From: Chionoecetes opilio
Lineage: Eukaryota; Arthropoda; Malacostraca; Decapoda; Majidae
DNA: 64,000 bases
Direction: 5' to 3'
Assembly (NCBI GenBank): GCA_016584305.1
Contig: JACEEZ010007157.1
Span: 113,007 to 177,006, forward strand
This document shows, in pieces, positions 54,165-64,000 of the stretch (position 1 is the first letter of the stretch; every line of letters begins with the position of its first letter). The notes below the pieces were generated by a model. It saw only the letters and a list, made by a program, of their open reading frames with translations, searched no databases and was not told the origin of the DNA. Made by a program: the position numbers and the translations under genes.

Positions 54165-54356
54165 AAAAAAGTGACTCGGAACGCTCCGTCTTGGGGATTC
54201 CCCGATTTTTCAGCTCATTTGAAACTATGTACAGACGCTTCGGTAAGGGACTTGGGGCAGTACTAAGCAAAAAAATAAGAGGGAAAAAACCGTTAATCGC
54301 GTATGTGAGCAGAGGTCTTATCCCGGCGGGAGAAATTGGCGGGATAAACCCCTGGG
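54165..54356 (+). pseudogene. Gypsy-type RNase H, first part
   Basis: Reads PDFSAHLKLCTDASV around 54205-54245 (the first RNase H aspartate in TDAS), then LGQY and GKN. The usual AYVSR phrase follows in another frame. It is interrupted at 54357 by a SINE and resumes at about 54765. Confidence 0.8.
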
Positions 54357-54659
54357 GGGGCGGTAGCGGAGCGGGTTTAAATCTCCCACGGCGTTCTCGG
54401 TGACCCGAGTTCGTCCCCGAAAAAACCCCAAAACCTTTCTGCACCGTCGAGTGGCCTAAGAAAACCACATGCCCTGCCATAACTCACCTGCGATTGCGAG
54501 TGCTCGGAGGACACAGGGGGGCGGATGACCTCACAGGCGTCACTATAAGAACCCCGCCCGCGCCACCAAGGGCGAGGACCAAACCCAAACCCTCAAGTGA
54601 ACCCCCAGAGCCTACCATTCGAGCCCTGGGTCACCCCTCCACAGGCCTATAGGCATAAA

Positions 54660-54695
<36 letters not shown>
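54357..54695 (+). mobile_element. tRNA-derived SINE with poly(A) tail, copy 3
   Basis: Same family as 40457-40817: GGCGGTAGCGGAG head, GACCCGAGTTCG box-B region, CCCAAAACCTTTCTGCA and a ~32-bp A run at 54662-54693. It lacks several bases relative to copy 1 at homopolymers. It splits the RNase H region. Confidence 0.88.
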
Positions 54696-54764
54696 ATAAA
54701 TAAATAAATAAAAAAAAAATAAAAAAAATGAATAAATAAAAAAAAATCCGTTACACATCAAAAG

Positions 54765-54925
54765 ACCCTCGGGTAATTTGGGCTCTCAAACAATTTAAAG
54801 ACGTTATTTTTGGCTACCAATAATTGTCTATACCGAGCCATTTCTGAGTTATTTTAAAAATAAGAATTTATCCGGTAGGGTTGCATGATGGTATCTGGAC
54901 AAAAAGTTTTAAACCCCTCCTAATT
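54765..54925 (+). pseudogene. Gypsy-type RNase H, second part
   Basis: Contains ALKQFKDVIFGYQ at about 54783-54820, matching the conserved xALKHFRxYIxG segment of gypsy RNase H, then a GRVARWM phrase at 54870-54895. The frame breaks between them. Confidence 0.78.
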
Positions 54926-55319
54926 TACCCGCACGTTTTAAAAAGGGGAGCGGGCGGTTATGCAAAAAGTTTCGGTGGTGGGTGCGGTACAGGGGAAAAA
55001 ACCCGTGCGAATTTTTTACTTATAATTGGGGGTCGAACTACGTAAACATGAAATTTGGGGGGGAAAGGGCATCTATGCCTTAGAGTCTGGCGATGAGACC
55101 TCCCTTTCCAGCATTTTCGTGAATTTCTCACAATTTTTTTTTGTCAATTTACAAGGTACTGTGCCGACATTGGCCACAGAAACGAGACCCCGTAAGGGAA
55201 AAATGTTATTCCTGAGTTTTTGTTCCGACGGTACTCAAAAAATTTTGCACGATTCCCATGGCTGGCATCCCGGGACGTAATCGTACCCTAGAGCCCCGAG
55301 GCGTTTTTATTTTGGGCCC

Positions 55320-56350
55320 CCGATGCGTTGGACATTGAAAAATATGTTGCCGGTGTGTATCTTTTGCCCAAAACAAAGGGGCGACCCGGCCCCCCCTCCT
55401 ATATTAGAAACCCCCCAAATGAGCAACCATGGGAGTGTTGCTATATATCTTTTTTACAGTAACCCAAGAGCTCACGGCTCACAATATCTTTGGGTGGTAG
55501 ATCACTTTTCACGGTTTGTAGTCCTTGACCCGGGGAAGAATTTAAAAAAAGGGTCGACGGTAGCCCATGCATTAAATTTCTCTTTTTTTCTGCCCTTTTT
55601 TCCCCACCAAGAGTAAATGTGTAACACCCAGTGATAATGGGGCAAGTTCCCTAAAGCATGCTTACGGAGATTTGTACATTTTAAATATTAAGCAAAACCC
55701 TTTACGGTCGCATACCATCCAAACTCGAATGGGGTGGGGGAGCACGTTAAAAGGGAAAACCTTGACGCGTTTAGACCTGTTGTAAACATTTGACGACAAT
55801 TTTGGGAAAATTGGGTTTCCCTACGTGCGGCTTCATTTGTTCAGTTTGCGAGTCCACAGGGAAGTCTCCTCACTACAACTTTATGGTGCGGATAAAACGG
55901 ATGCCATAGGACCTATGGCCAAGCCCCAAAAACCTGTGTTAAAAAAGATAGTATCTGGATCGTTTGCCTGTCTTTATTTAAAATACACAAAAAGGGCAAG
56001 GGAAAGGTTTCAAGCTTCTCGTGCGAGATGTGCACAACAAAATAAACTGCGGTTTTTTATAAACAATAAGAAAAGGCGATACCCTAAAGGTTCAGAGTCC
56101 AAGTTGAAATTCCAAGTTAGCGCCGAAATTTTTGGGGGCCCGCGCATTGTTTTTGGGGAAAGATGGCAATAAATTTGAAATTTGGTCCACTTTTCACCAC
56201 TGTCCAAATAATTCATAATGACAGGTTAAAGAAGACCAAAGCCCGACGGGACCCGGCTTTTGCTGATTGTGCTTACCTTCCTCCACGCACTTCCACTAAC
56301 CCAATCATCACTAACGCCAAGCACGGCTATAATCTACGAACCCAAGTCTA
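55320..56350 (+). pseudogene. Gypsy-type integrase, frameshifted
   Basis: Shows a zinc-finger-side phrase FCPKQRGDPAP at 55360-55390, the first catalytic Asp in VVDHFSRFVVL at 55495-55530, the second in PSDNGA at 55630, and a basic, Lys/Arg-rich C-terminal tail to 56170-56340. The reading frame changes several times. Domain identity and plus-strand orientation agree with RT and RNase H upstream, which defines Ty3/gypsy gene order. Confidence 0.8.
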
Positions 56351-56389
56351 ACTACTTTTCTTTCACATCATGCTTTGTGAAATGCATGT

Positions 56390-57620
56390 ATTGCATGTTT
56401 TATCATTATAGATCTTCGGAAGGATCGACTGACCTTCATGAAGCTAACCTTGTTGCATGCCAACCATGTTATAGGTTCCATTCCTTTGCATGCCCAAACC
56501 AAGCGAGACCTTGTCAATGCTTTCGGTGGGGTGTCTCAGTTCTTATTTTGAGACAGCTATGGATGAACATGTCCGAGACTTGCAGGAGGACTATAAACGA
56601 ATGGTTACTATTTTGGCGGCTAACTTAATGGTTTATTAAAATTAACAGTAAAAAGTTGGACATTCATAACATTGATCTCCGTCACCTTTTGAATATTTTT
56701 GCCCTTACCTATTAACAGGCCAATCGGCTTAATAGAGTGCTGAACAGTGCGACTGTGCGTTTAGATGCTCTCAAGTGATTTTATTTCCTTGACCATTCAA
56801 ACCCATTTGACCTATAAGCTTTCCTAGTTTTTGAATCCTCATTCACTGTGGTCGTTTCCAATATTGCGGCGATTAGCCAAACATGGTAGATGCAGCTAGT
56901 GGGAGAGTAACCGCGAGTCTTTTTTACTGAGGAGGATATCTTACATACACTAGATAATGGTCAAGATGAATTAAATTTGCAACCCTTGTTCAGACAGGAT
57001 GCTATTCAGCACTACTATCCGGTCTTGTAAGTAATGCTTACCATGGATGTTATTGTAGTGCATGTCACCTTTATGTCATCAGAGATTTTTGAGACTTAGC
57101 GGGTGGTATCTTTTCAATTTTTCTGTTAATCAGACATTTATAGCACTGGACTTACTATCATCTCTAGTTTTTAGTGGCTGACGATCTGTCTCTATGCATC
57201 TGGCCGACTAGGGGATCTATTTACCGCTTCACTATTTGCCTTCCTTCATATTTAAGGTGGCATATGTGATTTTGACATTTGTTAAAGGTAGTCCAGTTGA
57301 CGCATTGAATCCCTTTCATGGGTATCAATAATTTTTATGAGCGAACATCATGTGACTGTCGTTTGCCCTTACGGAACTTCCTATCAACGGGTTTCTGGTC
57401 ACTATGTAAGTGTTGTTTTTTGTTTTGCTTCCAGGAAGTTTGTACAAGAAACGTCTCCACTGTTTCCGCTCAAATCTCTTCAGAGTTTAACATTCTCTAG
57501 AATATCTTTTGTTCCTAATACCTTCTCTGACGAGTCGCAGTATACCGCGGCTCTGGAGAACGCCTCTCCTGATTATCTAAACCCCATTGTTTTCTATCCC
57601 AGTGTACTATAGTTACTTTG
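56390..57620 (+). pseudogene. Env-like third ORF region, degenerate
   Basis: Between integrase and the 3' LTR is a ~1.2-kb stretch with protein-like composition in pieces of several frames. It includes a basic dipeptide followed by a glycine-containing hydrophobic segment near 56500-56545 and then a heptad-like region rich in Leu, Asn and Gln. This layout resembles the fusion-protein (env) genes of errantivirus-type gypsy elements. Stops and frame breaks are numerous, so no product is encoded. The assignment rests on position and weak sequence resemblance. Confidence 0.5.
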
Positions 57621-57770
57621 TTATTGTGTTAAGCGAACTATCACGTTAGGCAGGTGTCTTTTACGTGGAAAAGTTCAATCTTCACAGGTCTGACAGGTAT
57701 TACACATTTTTAGCTTGGTTAGGTACATTTTATTATGCCGCGTGGGCGCGCCAGGCGCGTGACCGAGCGT

Positions 57771-58380
57771 TGTTAAGGCATTTATAAAGGGTAGAAACGT
57801 ATGTATGTATGTATGTATGGGTGTGGCACTCAGTGTGACCGGCTACACCTAGTTACTGCAGACTCAGCAAAGATAGACGGCCGGCAAGGTTATATTGAGA
57901 TGTCACGTACCATTATTATGCATCTCTTATAAATAAATGGTAACATAATAGATATTTATATAGAGTAGTTATATTACCAGTTTATTCTATAGTAGAAATA
58001 TTACTTGCTCATTACTATATGTTTAATAGTGGAGCAGAGGTATATGTAGATAAATAAACATGGTAGTTGTCAACTGCTTGGCAGGGGCACAGAGCTCTCT
58101 GCCGGCGACGATAGGGAGACGAGGACTGCCTTAGCTAGGGTAGAGACGGAGGTTAACAGGGACTCCTGTATATTTCGTCAAAGTGTATATATTGTAGATT
58201 AACACAATAATACTACCTCAATTACCCTGGCGTCTCTCTACATCCTCACGAACCACTGATTAACATTCCAACGTAAACAGATGAAAAGAAACGTGATTTA
58301 CTGGATATTGACTCATCATCCATATTGAAGGTGAGTCTACCTGTGTGAATAATTACTCGCGTAAAGGAATAACCAGAACA
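57771..58380 (+). repeat. 3' LTR
   Basis: 610 bp, TGTTAAGGC to CCAGAACA, about 97% identical to the 5' LTR without its insertion. It is followed immediately by the TAAG duplication. Confidence 0.93.
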
Positions 58381-58384
58381 TAAG

Positions 58385-60026
<1,642 letters not shown>

Positions 60027-60063
60027 CACACACACACACACAACACACACACACACACACACA

Positions 60064-60103
<40 letters not shown>
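60027..60103. repeat. (AC)n microsatellite
   Basis: CA dinucleotide with two single-base slips. A further shorter CA run lies at 60356-60396. Confidence 0.96.
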
Positions 60104-60108
<5 letters not shown>

Positions 60109-60360
60109 CACACATATGTACACAAACGCACAAATAGATAAATAGATTGATGTTTACACACACACTTAACGCGATAATGTATATTAAGATAAATATAATC
60201 AAACGCGGAATGTATTTTATATGGGAAATTTTGAAGCTATGACAAGAATAATAGGAGTGTGTGTGTGTGTGTTAGGAAAGGAGAAGTAGAGCGCACAGGA
60301 GAATGTGTTGGCAAAGTGTCATGTGTACATAACCATTCTAGACATATGATGTACACACAT

Positions 60361-60395
<35 letters not shown>

Positions 60396-60399
60396 CCAT
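60104..60399. other. Unannotated sequence
   Basis: Mixed sequence with short GT and CA runs. No gene was recognised. Confidence 0.45.
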
Positions 60400-60636
60400 C
60401 TGACGGATGAGTCGATGGAACAATGGACGACGATGTAGACCCACCGCCCCTTGGCCCACTACCTGCTGTCCTGCTCCACTACGGCGCGGCTCAGACAGCG
60501 CGTCGGCCCGCTGGAGGACGCGGCCGCCCTCGTGCTGCGGCAGGTTCAGGAAAACCTTGCCCTCCTGCTGGAGGTGGCGCGTGCCGCCCCACCCCCCCGA
60601 TGAACACTAAGGAGTGGGAGTGACCTCACCCCCCGC
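60400..60636 (+). pseudogene. I-group LINE, 3' end of coding region (copy 3)
   Basis: In the plus frame the sequence reads HRPLAHYLLSCSTTARLRQR, then LEDAAALVLRQVQENLALLL and ARAAPPPPR before a TGA. This matches the C-terminal tail of copy 2 (LRHNLLSC...DRAALVLRRALEDLPRLL...SAPPPPL). An in-frame stop precedes it near 60437. The 3' side is cut by the long-TIR transposon. Confidence 0.8.
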
Positions 60637-61232
60637 CCGCATATTCACCAACTGTACTCCACTCCCGTACTCCGATTCAAGTGTGTGAAATGGAGGATTT
60701 TAAGGCAGACCCAAAGAAAACGCACGCGCAGCAACACACCGTATGGTGGAAGAAATTTGCTTTTACTCTGTCCTACGTAAGTATAGCCTGGGTTCTTATA
60801 TGTTTATCTGTTGTGTATTTACATATATTGTTAAGATAATAGCAGCAAACGGGTGCAAAAGGCCCAAAATATATGTTTACGGGGATAAATAAGCTGAGAA
60901 CGGCTATGAAAGACATTTCAAAACAATATATCGAAAAACTATGTCCAGATTCGTAATCAGCACGTACGAAAGCTAATAGGAACCAAGTGTCATCAAAATA
61001 TGTGGCCAACAAAAATTTATAAGCAAATTTTGAAGGCAAATGAAATCCTTGGAAAATGTCGTGAAAAACACATTTTCATGGATATCTCGAGAACCGTAGC
61101 AGCTAGGCGACAACGGTATAAAGTATACACGATTATATAACTTGTTTATTGTGGATTATATATAATCCACAATAAACTGTGGGAGTCTTCAGCACAGCTG
61201 TTAAAAGACTGAAAAAAGTATGAAATACTAAC

Positions 61233-61493
61233 ATGCTAAACAGTTTGTTGTATGAATTAGGGAGTGATGTCTGCACCACAGAAGCTGGTCGAAGAAAAAT
61301 TCGCTGCAAGCCAACATCCATTGCACGACGAGGGCCCGGAAGACATAGATTGGACCTAGACCCCTCTTGGAAAAGGACGCCGACCCAGTTGTTTATCAGC
61401 GAATACCAAATCAAAACGGCCACGAGATTTGTCCACCAATATTGCGGGAAACGTGGCCAATGCCAAGTCGCATGGAAGTGGCCATTAGCATAA
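61233..61493 (+). CDS. Uncharacterised small ORF in long-TIR transposon
   Basis: 86 codons starting MLNSLLYELGSDVCTTEAGR, with RKIRCKPTSIARRGPGR and a C-terminal CGKRGQCQVAWK. The basic PTSIARR-type phrase recalls uncharacterised proteins repeated in invertebrate genomes, probably transposon-derived. No catalytic motif is visible and the protein may be only an N- or C-terminal piece. It lies on the plus strand between the two inverted arms of copy 2. Confidence 0.4.
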   Translation: MLNSLLYELGSDVCTTEAGRRKIRCKPTSIARRGPGRHRLDLDPSWKRTPTQLFISEYQIKTATRFVHQYCGKRGQCQVAWKWPLA

Positions 61494-61651
61494 TGTATAT
61501 TTATCTATACTAAGTGCATGCTGAATATATATGATATATGTATTTTTACTATGAGAACAGTCATTTATTAATTCATACACATAGCGATATGCGTGTCTGC
61601 ACAACGTTCATGTCACTAACTTAGACAATAGCGCATTGAGACTTAAATTAT

Positions 61652-61938
<287 letters not shown>

Positions 61939-62124
61939 ATGTATTAACGTATTGTTAAGCATATGATACATTCTAGATAAATAGATATATAAAGTACTAT
62001 GAGTGAGAAAATTCATACATCTTATTGATAAGATAAGTTGTTGCTATATTTTCTTGTTTAATAAAATATAAATCTATTTTTTTTGAAAAGAAAGAATCTA
62101 CTGCTAGAAGTACAAACCTGCTAT

Positions 62125-62227
<103 letters not shown>

Positions 62228-63262
62228 ACGTACAGCAGGAATAGACATATACCCGTGCTCAACTTATTTATTTATCCTTGTAAATATTTGTTACGCCCTT
62301 TTCACAAAAAAACTTCTTCTCTGAGGAAATGATATATAACAAGTATTATTTCACATCGAAAGATGTACAATTCTTATTAACAAGAATTTCACGAATGCAT
62401 GAAAATACAAGTTTTCAACATTTTGAGCTGCAAAATAAGCCAAAAATCTGGCTTGATTTGGTTTTATCCATTTTCCATATGAAACTGTTGACCCTAGACG
62501 AAAATAGACTTGAATAAATTATGTCCAGCTTAACGAGATCTACCCTAGGCATCTATCCGTTCTTTCTTAGCAAATCAAGTTTTTGAGATATAATAGGTTT
62601 TTAGACCTATACAAAACTTTGATTTATTGGATTATTTATTGATGAAATTTTATTCTATTTATAACAGAGGGACCACAGTCGCAAGCTGAATCGTTTATAC
62701 TCTATACCGTTTTCGCCTAGCTACTACGGTTCTTGGGATATCTATGAAAATGTGTTTTTCACGACATTTTTCATTTGCCTTCAAAATTTGGCAGTTTTTT
62801 TTTGCCCCAGATTTTGATGACACTAGGTTTCTATTAGATTTCGTACGTGCTGATTACGAATCTGGACTTAGTTTTTCGATATATTGTTTTGAAATTTCTT
62901 TTTGAACCGTTCTCAGCTTATTTATCCCCGTAAAGCGCCCGTTTGCTGCTATTATCTTAACAATATATGTAAATACACAACAAATAAACATATAAGAACC
63001 CAGGCTATAGTTACGTAGGACAGAGTAAAAGCAAACTTCTTCCACCATACGGTGTGTTGCTGCGTCCTCGTTTTCTTTGGGTCTGCCTTAAAACTCCTCC
63101 ATTTCCCAAACTTGAATCAGAGTGCAGGAGAGGAGTACAGTTGGTGAATATGCGGCCCATCCACCTGTGACCTGACTGTGGCTGCGGCTACAGCGGCGGG
63201 CTGATGCCCGCTCATCTACTACTGTTTTTATGTATATATGTATGTGTATTTATGTGTATGTA

Positions 63263-63265
<3 letters not shown>

Positions 63266-63355
<90 letters not shown>

Positions 63356-63460
63356 ATATATATATATATAATATATCATAATATATATTATATATATTAT
63401 AATATTATATTATATATATATTATATTATGTATATGTATATATATGTAATAGATGTAAAT
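63266..63460. repeat. (AT)n microsatellite
   Basis: A pure TA run then imperfect TATATTATAATAT sequence. Confidence 0.97.
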
Positions 63461-64000
63461 AAATAAAAAATAAAAAAGACGATGTAGGCAAACGCTATGA
63501 GTGGGTAACCCTCACTAAGACAAAAGGCGGTGGCGGGAGCAGCTCATCCAGGACGCAGGAGAAGGGAGGGGAGGACAAGGAGGAGGAGGGGGAGAGGAGA
63601 TAGGGAAAGATGGAAAACTAAAGCACGGTGAGATAGAGAGGAGGAGGAGGAGGAGGAGGAGGAGGACCAGGGAGGGAAAGAAGGAGAGGAGAGGAGAATG
63701 TAATAATGAAAGGGATGCAGGAAGGAGAGGAGGCAACTTTTACAGTCTCCTTCGCCATCTGTCGATAGTTTTTGTTAGAGGAAAGTATTTGGGTAGCCTT
63801 TTATATTTCTTTAGTCTTGGTATTCATCACAGTTACATTTATCCTATTCTGGGTTTTTTTCATCTCACAAGAATTGCCCCAACGAGTGAAAACAAGGATG
63901 TTTTTCTTCTTTTTTAAGCCGACGCGGATCAGTGAGATTTTGAGTGAAAATCAAGTTTTATTTTTATCAGTTTATTTTCGTTGTACTGTTGATATGCCGC
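63461..64000. other. Unannotated, with GGA triplet run
   Basis: A GGAGGAGGA run at 63640-63665 within GA-rich sequence, then unremarkable AT-rich DNA to the window end. Confidence 0.45.

Larger units (their letters stand above)
46428..58380 (+). mobile_element. Ty3/gypsy LTR retrotransposon, complete but decayed
   Basis: Two LTRs (46428-48000 including an insertion, and 57771-58380) begin TGTTAAGGC and end CCAGAACA. The element is flanked by TAAG on both sides (46424-46427 and 58381-58384). The interior encodes gypsy-order RT, RNase H and integrase on the plus strand, then an env-like region. LTRs differ at roughly 18 substitutions and a few indels over ~610 bp, about 3%. Insertions inside it are a hAT MITE, a foldback element and two SINEs. 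No purine-rich tract is evident directly before the 3' LTR. Confidence 0.9.

Overview
The window looks like intergenic or intronic DNA from an arthropod, most plausibly a decapod crustacean (crab or shrimp). The evidence is the very long AG/CT, AC/GT, AT and ACT microsatellites every few kilobases, several tRNA-derived SINE families, CR1/Jockey-like and I-like LINE fragments of the kind common in decapods, a Ty3/gypsy element with an env-like third gene, and a large load of inverted-repeat (foldback/MITE) elements. No host gene with a recognisable conserved product was found. The only clean gene model is a two-exon THAP-domain ORF inside a P-like DNA transposon.

0-13 kb: microsatellites; a ~37-bp minisatellite (2380-3712 and 5656-6125) split by a Jockey-like LINE on the minus strand; a dispersed repeat with a perfect RFX-type palindrome; two terminal-inverted-repeat (TIR) elements in or next to an ACT microsatellite (8938-9170 and 9225-10409); and a 1.46-kb near-perfect palindrome (11256-12718). 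13-24 kb: mostly unrecognised sequence and microsatellites, a cluster of minus-strand tRNA-type SINEs (18391-19345), and an element with a hairpin-rich head (16000-16612).

24-36.5 kb is a nested transposon site. A single I-group LINE lies on the minus strand (ORF1 with CCHC knuckles, AP endonuclease, reverse transcriptase, RNase H) and runs from about 36530 down to 24664. It is interrupted by a foldback element (34515-35980), a P-like element with a THAP gene (31534-32770), a long-TIR DNA transposon with an uncharacterised ORF (27662-31283), and members of a TGACGTCA-containing foldback family (24064-24655 and 24902-25608). 36.6-46 kb: a TA-flanked element with an ORF resembling P2X7-like transposon proteins (36618-38713), CR1-like LINE copies (one with a 16-bp target duplication), a second copy of the I-group LINE interrupted by a SINE and a Harbinger-type MITE, further SINEs, and a 0.5-kb palindrome.

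46.4-58.4 kb is one complete but decayed LTR retrotransposon: ~610-bp LTRs, 4-bp TAAG target duplication, gypsy-type RT, RNase H and integrase, and an env-like region. It carries a hAT MITE in its 5' LTR, a complete foldback element and two SINE copies inside. Its interior (about 49.6-56.1 kb) is full of homopolymer-style indels and is probably poor-quality consensus. 58.4-64 kb: microsatellites, a LINE 3' end, and a second copy of the long-TIR transposon (60637-63155).

The genes here do not form a pathway. The window records repeated transposon insertion. The most interesting items are the intact spliced THAP ORF in a non-autonomous P-like element, the long-TIR transposon pair, the foldback family that carries CRE octamers in its termini, and a repeated element head whose hairpin stems vary in a compensatory way.
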